NCBI GenBank assembly: GCA_026709415.1 | Contig: JAPOSZ010000032.1 | Span: forward strand, 124,001-188,000 | DNA length: 64,000 nucleotides | Direction: 5' to 3' | From: Flavobacteriaceae bacterium | GTDB lineage: Bacteria > Bacteroidota > Bacteroidia > Flavobacteriales > Flavobacteriaceae | Part shown: piece by piece, positions 27,576 through 37,049 of the stretch | Position numbering within the stretch: the stretch's first letter is position 1 | How the letters are laid out: every line of letters begins with the position of its first letter | Made by a program: the position numbers and the translations under genes | Notes under the pieces: model-generated | Seen by the model: only the letters and a program-made list of their open reading frames with translations | Database searches by the model: none | What the model was told of the DNA's origin: nothing

Positions 27576-28706
27576 TTAACTCAAAAAATCTTTAACCTTT
27601 TGGGCAATATAATTGATTTGCTCATCAGTCAATTCTGTATGCATAGGCAAGGACAAAACTTGTTTTGAACATTCGATGGTCATTGGAAAATAAGAATCCT
27701 GGTGATGGCCACTTGAATAAGCCTTTTGTTTGTGTAAGGGAACGGGATAATAAATACCAAAAGGAATGCCATGTTCTGAAAGATGATGGGCTAGTTCATC
27801 ACGTTGACCATTGGTAATTCTTAGGGTGTATTGATGCCATACATGGTTGTATTCTGATTTAGGGAATGCTGGGACAATCATGTGTGGAATGTCTTTTAAA
27901 AGGTTATGATATTTTTTAGCATTTGATTGTCGCCTCTCAATGTATTGATCAAGATACTTCAATTTGGTTTTCAATACAGCTGCTTGCAGTGTATCTAATC
28001 TGGAGTTAACACCAATGATATCATGATAATATCTTCGGGACATCCCATGATTTGCAATGGCACGAGCCGAACTGGCCAATCCATCATCATTGGTAAATAG
28101 TGCCCCACCATCACCATAGGCCCCCAAATTTTTGGCAGGGAAAAACGAAGTCGTTCCGAATTGCCCAAGGGTCCCCGCCGATTGAATATCACCGTTATTA
28201 AATTGGTATTTGGCGCCAATGGCTTGGGCGTTGTCTTCTATAAGATCCAAACCGTTTTTCATGGCTATTCCACTTAACTCATCCATGGGGCATACTTGTC
28301 CAAATAAATGCACCGGCATGATGGCTCTTGTTTTTGTCGTAATAGAAGATTTTACGCTGTCAATATCGATATTGAATGTTTTAGGATCAATGTCAACTAA
28401 AATGGGTTTGAGACCTAATAAATGAATCACTTCAACGGTAGCAGCAAAAGTGAAATTGGTTGTGATGATCTCATCACCAGGCTTATAGTTCATGGCCATG
28501 AGTGCTATTTGTAAGGCATCAGTCCCATTGGCACAACCAATGACATGTTTTACTTGAAGATATTTGGCTAGGCTTTGTTCAAATTCTTTAACCGTTGGAC
28601 CATTTATAAAAGCCGCTGATTCTAAGATCAAATCAAATTCTCTTTTTAACTCTTCAGCAATATCATGGTACTGACCGACCAGGTCAACCATTTGAATTTT
28701 TCTCAT
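27576..28706 (-). CDS. DegT/DnrJ/EryC1/StrS aminotransferase
   Basis: A 376-residue PLP-dependent sugar aminotransferase. GCANGTDALQIAL (about residues 58-70) binds the cofactor phosphate, EDNAQAIGA holds the aspartate that contacts the pyridine, and SFFPAKNLGAYGDGGA (about 187-202) contains the catalytic lysine. Such enzymes make amino sugars for surface polysaccharides. No other sugar-nucleotide genes are adjacent, though kdtA lies next downstream. The particular sugar cannot be told. Confidence 0.9.
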   Translation of the reverse strand: MRKIQMVDLVGQYHDIAEELKREFDLILESAAFINGPTVKEFEQSLAKYLQVKHVIGCANGTDALQIALMAMNYKPGDEIITTNFTFAATVEVIHLLGLKPILVDIDPKTFNIDIDSVKSSITTKTRAIMPVHLFGQVCPMDELSGIAMKNGLDLIEDNAQAIGAKYQFNNGDIQSAGTLGQFGTTSFFPAKNLGAYGDGGALFTNDDGLASSARAIANHGMSRRYYHDIIGVNSRLDTLQAAVLKTKLKYLDQYIERRQSNAKKYHNLLKDIPHMIVPAFPKSEYNHVWHQYTLRITNGQRDELAHHLSEHGIPFGIYYPVPLHKQKAYSSGHHQDSYFPMTIECSKQVLSLPMHTELTDEQINYIAQKVKDFLS

Positions 28707-28722
28707 TGAATTTTAGAAAAGC

Positions 28723-28730
28723 CAAAATTA
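28723..28730 (-). promoter_or_regulatory. Bacteroidota-type -7 box for the DegT aminotransferase
   Basis: The minus strand reads TAATTTTG (TAnnTTTG), ending 17 bases before the ATG. Confidence 0.45.
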
Positions 28731-28851
28731 GAATATCCCAATGCAAAACCTTATGATATCAGATGTGAATTCCTAAAGGCATGCGCTCTCGATGAATTCT
28801 AATTTTTTGACCATGGGTTTGAATAAAAAGAGAAGGTAAGAAAAAATGGCA

Positions 28852-30198
28852 TTAAGAAACGCCTATGTAATTGAATGGCGTGATTTTTTTTAGATCAGTT
28901 CTTAATTCATCACTGATTTCTAACGAATCGATGAATTGATGGATAGTTTTTTGATTGATGGATTCGCTTCCTCTTGTAAATGCTTTAAGTTGCTCGTAGG
29001 GTTGATGGTATCCCTCTTTTCTCAATAAAGTTTGAATGGCTTCTGCAATTATTTGCCAGTTTCTATCAAGATCGAGATTGATTTGAACATTATTGACTTC
29101 GAGTTTATTGATTCCCATAATTATAGACTTCATAGCGATGATGGTATGGGCAAATGGAACACCAACATTGCGAAGGACAGTAGAATCCGTTAAATCTCTT
29201 TGAAAACGGGATATGGGGAGTTTTCTTGAAAAAAAAGCAAATATGCTATTGGCTAGTTCAAGATTTCCCTCAGCATTTTCAAAATCGATGGGGTTTACTT
29301 TATGAGGCATGGCTGAAGAACCAACTTCTCGATTGATGATTTTTAAGTTGAAATAATCCAATGAAATATACCCCCACATGTCACGACAAAAATCTAATAA
29401 GATTGTGTTGATGCGTTTTAAACTATCGGAGAGGGTAGCAAAAGAATCATAGTGCTCGATTTGGGTCGTCGGAAGACTATAGACAAGTCCTAAATTATTT
29501 TCCACAAAGTTTCGCCCAAAATCTTCCCAATTGATGTCAGGATAGGCCAATTGATGTGCATTGAAATTTCCAGTGGATCCAGAAAATTTAGCGGCATGAG
29601 GAATTTCTAAAAGAAGACTCAATTGCTTGGAAATTCGGGTGATAAACACCTGTATTTCTTTTCCCAATCGAGTGGGACTAGCCGGTTGTCCATGAGTTCG
29701 GGCCAACATCACCGTCGATCTCGTGTCGCTGGCCAAAGATTCCAAACATTCGATGAGCCGATTTAAATCTAGCAAATAAACTTCTTCAAATGCAGCACGA
29801 ATACTCAGAGGAATAGCCGTGTTGTTGATGTCTTGAGAAGTCAATCCAAAATGAATGAACTCTTGATATTTTTCTAATCCAAGTTTTTTGAATTTTTCTT
29901 TAATAAAATATTCAACTGCCTTCACATCGTGATTGGTCTGGGCCTCGTATTGTTTGATTTTTTTCGCATCTTTTGCTGAAAAAGAAGTATAAATTTTTCT
30001 GAGCTTACTAAAATTATTTCGATCAAAATCTGACAATCTATCCAGTTCTAATCCACATAGTTCAATAAAATACTCTATTTCAACTAGGACGCGATATTTA
30101 ATGAGGGCCCCTTCAGAAAAGTAGTCGGTCAGTTTGTCAACTTTACTCCAGTATCTTCCATCGATCGGTGAGATGGTTTTGAGCGTTGAAATTTTCAT
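28852..30198 (-). CDS. purB: Adenylosuccinate lyase
   Basis: A 448-residue enzyme of the fumarase/aspartase superfamily. The signature GSSAMPHKVNPIDFENAEGN is at about residues 288-307, and TRTHGQ-like LARTHGQPASPT is at about 165. It acts twice in purine synthesis, on SAICAR and on adenylosuccinate. The opening LKTISPIDGRYWSKV matches the long PurB subtype. A TAnnTTTG box lies about 62 bases upstream. Confidence 0.95.
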   Translation of the reverse strand: MKISTLKTISPIDGRYWSKVDKLTDYFSEGALIKYRVLVEIEYFIELCGLELDRLSDFDRNNFSKLRKIYTSFSAKDAKKIKQYEAQTNHDVKAVEYFIKEKFKKLGLEKYQEFIHFGLTSQDINNTAIPLSIRAAFEEVYLLDLNRLIECLESLASDTRSTVMLARTHGQPASPTRLGKEIQVFITRISKQLSLLLEIPHAAKFSGSTGNFNAHQLAYPDINWEDFGRNFVENNLGLVYSLPTTQIEHYDSFATLSDSLKRINTILLDFCRDMWGYISLDYFNLKIINREVGSSAMPHKVNPIDFENAEGNLELANSIFAFFSRKLPISRFQRDLTDSTVLRNVGVPFAHTIIAMKSIIMGINKLEVNNVQINLDLDRNWQIIAEAIQTLLRKEGYHQPYEQLKAFTRGSESINQKTIHQFIDSLEISDELRTDLKKITPFNYIGVS

Positions 30199-30259
30199 GG
30201 ATTTTTAAATAAAAAAATCAAACAACAATATCCACAAAACACAAGCGAATTTTGAGTCA

Positions 30260-30267
30260 CAAATTTA
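30260..30267 (-). promoter_or_regulatory. Possible -7 box for purB
   Basis: The minus strand reads TAAATTTG (TAnnTTTG), 62 bases before the purB start. Confidence 0.35.
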
Positions 30268-30306
30268 AGAAATTCAGCTCCATTTCACATTCTCTTTATT
30301 GGAAAG

Positions 30307-30762
30307 TCATGCCAAATAATTTCTTATCACCGACTGCACACCCTTGGAGTGATTGGACTGTTGGTAGATGATGAAATCTCTAAAATCAAGAAAATTTTCT
30401 CTAAACTCTGACTTCAAAACCATCATGATTTTACTGCAATAACAAATGATAGCTGTTTGGGGGTGACTTTGAACCCAATTGCGGGCTAGTAGCACCAGAT
30501 TTTCTTTTTGATAATGGTCCAGAGAATCAGAAAAAATTTTGACACAAACAGAGAGTATTCGACATAGACTTCGCACACGCGGAGCCGGTTGATCTATGGC
30601 GTGACATTTTATTAAAAAATCATCATAATCAATGTTGAAACTGTTTGGATTGTTTAAAAACAACAATTCAAATTTTCGAGTAGCTCCAATCAATTCTCGG
30701 CTATTGCCAGGCGTAAGAGCCAATGGGTAAATATTTTCGAGAGAGTGAATCTGTTCATTCAT
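30307..30762 (-). CDS. Hypothetical protein, helix-rich
   Basis: A 151-residue protein I do not recognise. It looks mostly alpha-helical with no signal peptide or membrane segment, and has several cysteines in the middle (CRILSVCVKIF, IICYCSKIM). HEAT-like helices are possible but not shown. It lies in a minus-strand run between a carboxypeptidase-regulatory-domain protein and purB, and its frame is intact with an ATG start. Function unknown. Confidence 0.6.
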   Translation of the reverse strand: MNEQIHSLENIYPLALTPGNSRELIGATRKFELLFLNNPNSFNIDYDDFLIKCHAIDQPAPRVRSLCRILSVCVKIFSDSLDHYQKENLVLLARNWVQSHPQTAIICYCSKIMMVLKSEFRENFLDFRDFIIYQQSNHSKGVQSVIRNYLA

Positions 30763-30825
30763 AAAGAATGAGGGTAAATTATTTTATTGAAAGCCAGACC
30801 ACACCATCTATAAAAGCATTGAAAA

Positions 30826-31599
30826 TCACATGGACAAAATACGATACTCTTCATAGCATTTGCTGATGGCCTCAAGTATTTGTAAATCGTTGGCTTCTTT
30901 AATGAAGACTTCCGAGTAATTGCAATTGCCCAAGACTTCATCAATTTCCCCGGGTTCTAAATTGAGAAATTGCATCAGCACTTGTCGATCAAATTTGATG
31001 GCCAATAAATCTCGAATACTTTCATCTTCACGCATCTTATTGAGTTTTCTCATTTCATTGCTCTTGCGACTAAATGTATTGTACATCAAATCAAGGGGAT
31101 CGAATATAGAACGAAAGCTTCGAGCAATATTTCTTAAAGAGGATCCTCCAGATTCATATCCTAAATTAGGTAGCCCGGCAATACTGTAGCGTTGCACATC
31201 ACTGGTCGGCGAGTTACGGACATCAATATCTAAATAACCCGTTAAACGATAGGGTTGTAAAATCACTTCTTCTAACGCAAAGGCCAACTCGGTCATTTTA
31301 AATACGGCATCACCAAATCGTATCATATCATTGGTAATGGCAACCTTCAAAGGTTTGTATCCGATGTATGAAAAATAAAGGGTGTCTTGAGCTTTTGTCA
31401 TGAGTTCAAATTCGCCATGGATATTTGTAGTCGTTCCACTGATTTCATTGAGATTCACGACATGAACACTTTGCATCGCCAGTCCAGTTGCGTCATCTTC
31501 CACTTTGGCTTTAAATAACTGTAAACTTTTGTCTTGCCCATACCCCCAATGGATACTACCTAACACAATGATAAGCCCACAAATGAAATTGCTTTTCAC
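30826..31599 (-). CDS. Carboxypeptidase-regulatory-like domain protein
   Basis: A 257-residue exported protein. A signal peptide (about 1-21, ending GYGQ) is followed by a carboxypeptidase-regulatory-like beta domain (about 26-110, ATGLAMQSVHVVNLNEISGTTTNIHGEFEL and FSYIGYKPL). In Bacteroidota such domains precede TonB barrels or stand alone, as here. The rest is mostly helical with no known motif. It probably resides in the periplasm or outer membrane. It follows rdgB in the same direction by 32 bases. Confidence 0.75.
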   Translation of the reverse strand: MKSNFICGLIIVLGSIHWGYGQDKSLQLFKAKVEDDATGLAMQSVHVVNLNEISGTTTNIHGEFELMTKAQDTLYFSYIGYKPLKVAITNDMIRFGDAVFKMTELAFALEEVILQPYRLTGYLDIDVRNSPTSDVQRYSIAGLPNLGYESGGSSLRNIARSFRSIFDPLDLMYNTFSRKSNEMRKLNKMREDESIRDLLAIKFDRQVLMQFLNLEPGEIDEVLGNCNYSEVFIKEANDLQILEAISKCYEEYRILSM

Positions 31600-31631
31600 A
31601 CCATAAAATTACATCAATCGAGGGATTGAAA

Positions 31632-32249
31632 TTATAAGAGTTGAACCCCAATGGCTCGGGGAAACTTATTGTATAATAAAAAATCACTCAAGGCATTGAT
31701 CGCTTTGGCTCGATGACTATATAAATTTTTTTGATCGAGACTCATCTGACCAAATGTATGTTGGTGTCCTTGAGGAATAAATATTGGATCGTAACCAAAG
31801 CCTTTCTCGCCTTGTTTTTTAGTGGTTATCAAACCCTCTACTTCTCCTTTGATAAAATGAGGCTCATGATGGTGAAAAAGACAAAATACAGTTCGAAATA
31901 TGGCGCTTCGATCTCTATTTTGCTCCATGGCCGTCAAGAGCTTTTCGATATTTTGATTTGTAGTGGCTCGCTCACCAGCATATCGAGCAGAACGAACCCC
32001 CGGAAGACCGTTTAATGCTTTGACAAACAAACCAGTATCATCAGATAGCGTGGGTAATTGACAAAATCTGGAAACCGTTTTGGCTTTCAAGAGTGCATTG
32101 GCCTCCAAAGTTGTCGCTGTTTCAGGGATATCTTGGTGGAATCCGATGTCATTCAATGATAAAAAACGGACGCTTTTATCAAGAGATTGTTTTAATTCAA
32201 TGAGTTTGTTGACATTATGAGATGCCAACACAATCGTTGGTTTATCCAT
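31632..32249 (-). CDS. rdgB: XTP/dITP diphosphatase (RdgB/HAM1 family)
   Basis: About 205 residues from ATG 32249, the start that places the conserved IVLASHNVNKLIEL at the N terminus; the open frame extends seven codons further. The SDDTGL motif with catalytic acid residues (about 68-73), GLPGVRSARYAGE, GEKGFGYDPIF and the late SHRAKA segment are all present. It removes non-canonical purine nucleotides such as ITP and XTP. It overlaps the rlmH end by eight bases, so it is translationally coupled. Confidence 0.92.
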   Translation of the reverse strand: MDKPTIVLASHNVNKLIELKQSLDKSVRFLSLNDIGFHQDIPETATTLEANALLKAKTVSRFCQLPTLSDDTGLFVKALNGLPGVRSARYAGERATTNQNIEKLLTAMEQNRDRSAIFRTVFCLFHHHEPHFIKGEVEGLITTKKQGEKGFGYDPIFIPQGHQHTFGQMSLDQKNLYSHRAKAINALSDFLLYNKFPRAIGVQLL

Positions 32250-32685
32250 GATGGTACGGATGATTACCAATTATAGTGAAGGCGCGATAGATTTGCTCTA
32301 ACAAGATGACTCGAATCAGCTGATGGGTCAAGGTCATTTTTGAAAATGATAAACTAAGATGGGTTTGCCTTGGTGGGTCAGATAATAGTCCAAATGGACC
32401 TCCTATAAGGAAAATAATTTTATTATACGAATGATTGGTTTTTGATTTCAACAAATCAGCAAATTCTCTTGAACTGAGCTGTTGACCAGTGCTGTCAAGT
32501 GAAATAAAAAAAGCATTTTTGTTTAGTTTGGTCATTCGCCGATTTAGTCTTTGCCCCTTTGAATCTTGACCCAAGACATGAAATTGAAACTTTGTAAATT
32601 GTGCAATTCTCTTGGAGTATCGGTCGACCAGCTGATTAATTTCATTATCATTTGATTTACCAACGGCAATGACATGTACTTCCAT
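32242..32685 (-). CDS. rlmH: 23S rRNA (pseudouridine1915-N3)-methyltransferase RlmH
   Basis: About 147 residues from ATG 32685, where the typical MEVHVIAVGKS start lies; the longer open frame to 32802 would overlap the YihY gene. The SAM-binding knot motif FLIGGPFGL (about 96-104) and the C-terminal SKMTLTHQLIRVILLEQIYRA followed by HPYHHG are diagnostic. It methylates helix 69 of 23S rRNA. It is divergent from the YihY gene and overlaps rdgB. Confidence 0.93.
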   Translation of the reverse strand: MEVHVIAVGKSNDNEINQLVDRYSKRIAQFTKFQFHVLGQDSKGQRLNRRMTKLNKNAFFISLDSTGQQLSSREFADLLKSKTNHSYNKIIFLIGGPFGLLSDPPRQTHLSLSFSKMTLTHQLIRVILLEQIYRAFTIIGNHPYHHG

Positions 32686-32763
32686 TATAAAATTTGTTAA
32701 AATATACACCAATTGTGAATTAATTAGTCCCAATGATAAAATCAAATTATTTGTTGTTGCTTG

Positions 32764-33690
32764 ATGGAGAAAATACAGCTGATTAAAAAAATATTCGTTC
32801 ATTGGTTTTCATTGATGGTTTCTCCACTAAAAAAGATCTCCATACCAGGTTTTGGTGGGGTAACCATCTACAGTTTACTCCAATTATACCTTACTGGTAT
32901 CATCAAAGGAGCTATTGGTATGCGAGCTTCTAGTGTGTCTTTTAGTTTTTTTTTAGCCCTTTTCCCCTTTCTGCTCTTTTTATTAAATCTCATTCCATTC
33001 ATCAGTCATTTTGCTTTTTTAAAAGCCGATATTTTTGAAGAATCTTTGTTGCGAGACTTTGGTTTGGTTATTCCTAATGACTCTCAGAGTTTTTTCAATG
33101 AAATATTCAATGAAATTCAAAACAGACCAAGGGCCGGATTACTGTCAACTATTTTTTTATTGTCTGTGTTTTTTTCTGCCAATGGTATCCGCTCTCTTTT
33201 TGCATCCTTTCAAGGATCTTACCACTTGGAAATTACCAGAAATTTTATTTCACAATTTCTTTATGCAGCCGGGATTAGTATCATCATTGCCTTTTTGATA
33301 TTGATCGGTGTGGGGACCTTTTTTTACATGGAAGGGCAAATTTCTGAAATCACTTTATGGTTAGGATTTAATGATGACAAATATGTCCGTTATATCCAAT
33401 TGGGTTTTTTTGGATTCATTATCTTCTTAATTGTTTGTATTCTTTACAAATTTGGTTCCGTTGAAACTAGAAAAGTTCATTTTTTTTCGGCTGGAGCCTT
33501 TTTTACTACAGTGTTATTTTTTATCTCAACTTATCTTTTTGGAATTTATGTAGATAATTTTTCTTCTTATAACCAACTCTACGGTTCGTTAGGGGCTCTT
33601 TTAATTTTTCTGATTTATATTTTTTTGAATGCCAACATATTGCTTCTTGGTTTTGAGTTAAATGCAACCATTAGAAAACTTAAAAAATGA
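32764..33690 (+). CDS. YihY/virulence factor BrkB family membrane protein
   Basis: About 308 residues from ATG 32764 with six predicted membrane segments and the family pattern RASSVSFSFFLALFPFLLFLLNLIPF near the start and YGSLGALLIFLIYIFLNANILLLGFELNA at the end. These inner-membrane proteins were once misnamed RNase BN; their function is unknown. The stop codon is TGA and the end overlaps the priA open frame. It is divergent from rlmH. Confidence 0.88.
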   Translation: MEKIQLIKKIFVHWFSLMVSPLKKISIPGFGGVTIYSLLQLYLTGIIKGAIGMRASSVSFSFFLALFPFLLFLLNLIPFISHFAFLKADIFEESLLRDFGLVIPNDSQSFFNEIFNEIQNRPRAGLLSTIFLLSVFFSANGIRSLFASFQGSYHLEITRNFISQFLYAAGISIIIAFLILIGVGTFFYMEGQISEITLWLGFNDDKYVRYIQLGFFGFIIFLIVCILYKFGSVETRKVHFFSAGAFFTTVLFFISTYLFGIYVDNFSSYNQLYGSLGALLIFLIYIFLNANILLLGFELNATIRKLKK

Positions 33691-33712
33691 AACAATCATA
33701 AGCACTCCTCTT

Positions 33713-36154
33713 ATGTATTTTGTTGATGTCATTCTTCCGCTCCCCCTAAAAAAAGCACTGACATACCAGATTGATGAATATAATTATCAAAACATAAGTC
33801 CAGGAACTCGAGTTGCGGTTCCTTTCCGTAAAAACAAAATACAAACGGGGATTATTGAGCGACTTCATCAAGAGACGCCATTACATTACCAAACCAAACC
33901 CATCGAATTCATCCTCGATGAATATCCCATTGTCACCAAAAATCAAATGGAATTTTGGCAATGGATAGCATCATATTATCTGGCCACGATGGGTGAAATT
34001 ATTCGCGCAGCTCTTCCTTCAACATTTTTTCTAGAAAGTCAAACAATTTTTATTCCAAATCTCAATGTGAATATCGATGACTTGAGATCGGATCAAAAAA
34101 TGTATGCGATTTACATGGCCATTAAAGACAAACCTTTAATGATATCGCAAATCGAAAGCAAAACTAAGTTGAATCGATTGATGCCGACTTTAAAAAAAAT
34201 GCTCGATGGGGAATTTGTAAGAATCAAACAGAGTTTTGAAGATAAATATCGCCCACTTTTAGTGTCTCATATAAAGGTCAATCCCATCTATAGGGATGAT
34301 CAAAAACTTGAAGAGCAAACCCATAAGCTTGCAAAAGCTCCAAAACAATTGCATGCCCTAGTTGAAATTCTCAAAAAAGACTCCACCAGACAGCAATGGA
34401 TTAAAGTATCGGATTTAAAAAGAAAAGAGATTTCAACCCAATCAATCAATGCCTTGTCTGAAAAAGGATTGATATTAAAAGAAAAAATTCCTTTGGAACG
34501 TATTTTAATTGAAGACATCAAAAAAGAAAAGCCCCATAAACTTTCTGTAGATCAAGCCAAAGCTACTGAAGAAATTCAAGAACAATTTAAACGACACTAC
34601 GCTGTTTTATTGCATGGAGTAACGGCATCAGGAAAAACGGAAGTCTACATGACTTTGATAGAAAAGTATCTTGCCAAAAACCAGCAAATATTGTATTTAC
34701 TGCCTGAGATATCCCTTACATCCCAAATACTGTTGCGATTAAAAGCTCGGTTTGGAAGTATTGTAACCGTTTATCATTCAAAGTATAATCTCAATGAACG
34801 AACGGAAGTTTGGTATAAAGTCTTAACATCGGCAGAAAATGCTCATATCATTGTTGGGGCTCGATCTGCTTTAATGTTACCTTTTCAAAATTTAGGACTC
34901 ATTATTATTGATGAAGAACATGAGCCGGCTTATAAACAATTTGATCCCGCTCCAAGGTATAATGCCCGTGATTCAGCCGTTAAATTGGCTCATCATCTTA
35001 AAATAAAAATTTTGCTTGGTTCGGCCACCCCCAGTATAGAATCGACCAATAATGCTCTAAATGGAAAATATGGACTTGTGCATTTAAAACATCGATATGC
35101 AGGAGTTGAAATGCCAGAAATCAATACCATTGATATGATGGAACAAAAAAAAGAACATAAAATAAATGGTGTTTTTTCACACACATTAATCGATAAAATC
35201 AGAGAAACTCTCCATAATGGAAAACAGGTTATTCTCTTTCAAAATCGGAGAGGTTATGCTCCCAAAGTTGAATGCTTGGACTGCGGTCATATTCCGCAAT
35301 GCAAAAGATGTGATGTTTCATTGACTTACCACCAATATGATAATACCCTTCGTTGTCATTTTTGCAATTACAGTATCGCTAAATCCAATGATTGTCCAGT
35401 TTGCGCCAATAGAATGCTAATCAATAAGGGGTTTGGAACGCAACAGATTCAAGAACAAGTCAACACACTTTTTCCAAATGTCCAATCAATTCGGATGGAC
35501 AAAGATTCCACGAGCAAAAAACACAGCATTGAAAATATCATCAAAGACTTTTCGGAGGGCAAATACCAAATTTTGATCGGAACGCAAATGGTCGTCAAAG
35601 GACTAGATTTTAAAGATGTGATGTTGGTGGGAGTTTTAGATGCAGATCACTCCCTTTATTTTCCAGATTTTAGATCCTTTGAAAGAACTTTTCAAATACT
35701 TAGTCAAGTGGCTGGTAGAGCTGGCCGGGTAGACCAGCAAGGCCGTGTATATTTCCAAACTAAAAATCCGGGCAACAATGTTATTCAGGCTGTTTTAGCC
35801 AGTGACTATGATTCTTTTTACAAAGAAGAAATCAGTGATAGAAAATCATATCAATATCCTCCGTTTTCGAGACTGATTCGAATCACAATGAAATGTATAG
35901 AAAAATATTTATTAGATGATGCTGCGAATTGGTTTGCTAGAACGTTTAAACAAAATTTTCAAGGGGATCTCCTAGGCCCGGTCTATCCACCAATAAGTCG
36001 AATTAAAAACACATATCACAAACAAATTCACATCAAAATAAAAGAGAATCATCAATCCCATACCAAAAGGGAACTAGACCATGTTCATGGACGATTTAAA
36101 GGTATTCCTCAATTTCGTTCGGTAAAAGTTTCATTTGATGTTGATCCTTATTGA
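33713..36154 (+). CDS. priA: Primosomal protein N' (replication restart helicase PriA)
   Basis: About 813 residues from ATG 33713, giving the typical start MYFVDVILPLPL; the frame is open back to 33662 inside the YihY gene. The N-terminal DNA-binding domain is followed by helicase motifs: GVTASGKTEVY (Walker A), LIIIDEEHE (motif II), and the late GTQMVVKGLDF and QVAGRAGR. Between them are eight zinc-binding cysteines (CLDCGHIPQCKRC, then CHFC, CPVC). PriA reloads the replisome at stalled forks. The stop is TGA. Confidence 0.93.
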   Translation: MYFVDVILPLPLKKALTYQIDEYNYQNISPGTRVAVPFRKNKIQTGIIERLHQETPLHYQTKPIEFILDEYPIVTKNQMEFWQWIASYYLATMGEIIRAALPSTFFLESQTIFIPNLNVNIDDLRSDQKMYAIYMAIKDKPLMISQIESKTKLNRLMPTLKKMLDGEFVRIKQSFEDKYRPLLVSHIKVNPIYRDDQKLEEQTHKLAKAPKQLHALVEILKKDSTRQQWIKVSDLKRKEISTQSINALSEKGLILKEKIPLERILIEDIKKEKPHKLSVDQAKATEEIQEQFKRHYAVLLHGVTASGKTEVYMTLIEKYLAKNQQILYLLPEISLTSQILLRLKARFGSIVTVYHSKYNLNERTEVWYKVLTSAENAHIIVGARSALMLPFQNLGLIIIDEEHEPAYKQFDPAPRYNARDSAVKLAHHLKIKILLGSATPSIESTNNALNGKYGLVHLKHRYAGVEMPEINTIDMMEQKKEHKINGVFSHTLIDKIRETLHNGKQVILFQNRRGYAPKVECLDCGHIPQCKRCDVSLTYHQYDNTLRCHFCNYSIAKSNDCPVCANRMLINKGFGTQQIQEQVNTLFPNVQSIRMDKDSTSKKHSIENIIKDFSEGKYQILIGTQMVVKGLDFKDVMLVGVLDADHSLYFPDFRSFERTFQILSQVAGRAGRVDQQGRVYFQTKNPGNNVIQAVLASDYDSFYKEEISDRKSYQYPPFSRLIRITMKCIEKYLLDDAANWFARTFKQNFQGDLLGPVYPPISRIKNTYHKQIHIKIKENHQSHTKRELDHVHGRFKGIPQFRSVKVSFDVDPY

Positions 36155-36192
36155 TTTGTAGAAATGATTTGAAAATGAATAAAGTCCATAGG

Positions 36193-36212
36193 TGGGGATC
36201 CAAAAATCCCCA
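36193..36212 (+). terminator. Weak hairpin after priA
   Basis: TGGGGAT and ATCCCCA form a seven-pair stem around a six-base loop, 39 bases after the priA stop. There is no clear T-run after it, so it is at best a weak intrinsic terminator. Confidence 0.3.
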
Positions 36213-36437
36213 ATAAATGACAGTGAAATGGATTTGGAATGAAATTATAGATCGAATATCGATATCCTCACAGGGAGGTATCTCATGGGCATCAAACCGC
36301 TATTTGAAAATAGATTTCGCTTATTTCATTAATCGCAATAATTTATCAACTTTTAATTTCCAGCGTTCCAAGGCAATATCTTCATCGACCCACATACATG
36401 GTAAAATGTAGTATTCACGTTTTATATTTTTTAATGC

Positions 36438-37049
36438 TTAAGGACTCTTTAGAGGATCTTTGAATCGATACTTATCAAATACATTATGAATAGAGAGTTT
36501 TTCTTTGAGAGCTCTTTTTTCTTTATAGAGCTCCCATAAATCCAAAATATCAATACCACCACCTTCTTTTTCGGTAAGAAAGTCCAAGTCGTAGGCATCT
36601 TTGTTTCCACCTCTACTGGCAATACTGTCAATTTTCATCAAACCAATATCTTCAAGACTCAAAAAATTAATTCCATCAATTCGAGTCGTTTCTTTCATGA
36701 AGAGCAAATTTTGAACGACATCAATTCTTAAATTAGTATGAAAATCTGGAGGGATATATGAAAAGCTGTTGAGGTGTTTTTTATTATAGTTTTCTAATTT
36801 GAGTCCATCGCATTCATCTTTACCGTATTTGGATACTAAGTATTGGTATAAATCTTTTAATTTCTCATCGGGAACGGGGCCACTAATGAAAAAGTCTATG
36901 TCAAACGAAACTCTGTGTTTGAAGCGGTATGCTAGGTTTGTTCCTCCAACAAGTGTGAAATCTTGAAATACATGTTTAATTTCATGCAACACTTTCAGAA
37001 GCTCCCCACTTAAAGGTTCGGGTACGTTCCAGCTGCCCATAACTCTCAA
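36438..37049 (-). CDS. AbiEii-type nucleotidyltransferase toxin
   Basis: A 203-residue protein with the nucleotidyltransferase core FTLVGGTNLAYRFKHRVSFDIDFF: GGT then D-I-D, the metal-binding pair. This is the AbiEii/AbiGii toxin layout, and characterised members inactivate targets such as tRNA by nucleotide transfer. Its start overlaps the upstream gene by 68 bases, as in abiE operons. After the TAA at 36438 the same frame continues for 38 coding-like codons to a TAA at 36321, so the C terminus may be cut short. Confidence 0.78.
   Translation of the reverse strand: MRVMGSWNVPEPLSGELLKVLHEIKHVFQDFTLVGGTNLAYRFKHRVSFDIDFFISGPVPDEKLKDLYQYLVSKYGKDECDGLKLENYNKKHLNSFSYIPPDFHTNLRIDVVQNLLFMKETTRIDGINFLSLEDIGLMKIDSIASRGGNKDAYDLDFLTEKEGGGIDILDLWELYKEKRALKEKLSIHNVFDKYRFKDPLKSP

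Noticed and set aside
32686-32802. Longer start for rlmH
   Set aside because: The extra residues precede the conserved MEVHVIAVGKS start and overlap the divergent YihY gene.
36217-36411. Plus-strand open frame after priA
   Set aside because: The coding-like signal here is on the minus strand in frame with the AbiEii gene; the plus-strand translation has no family features.
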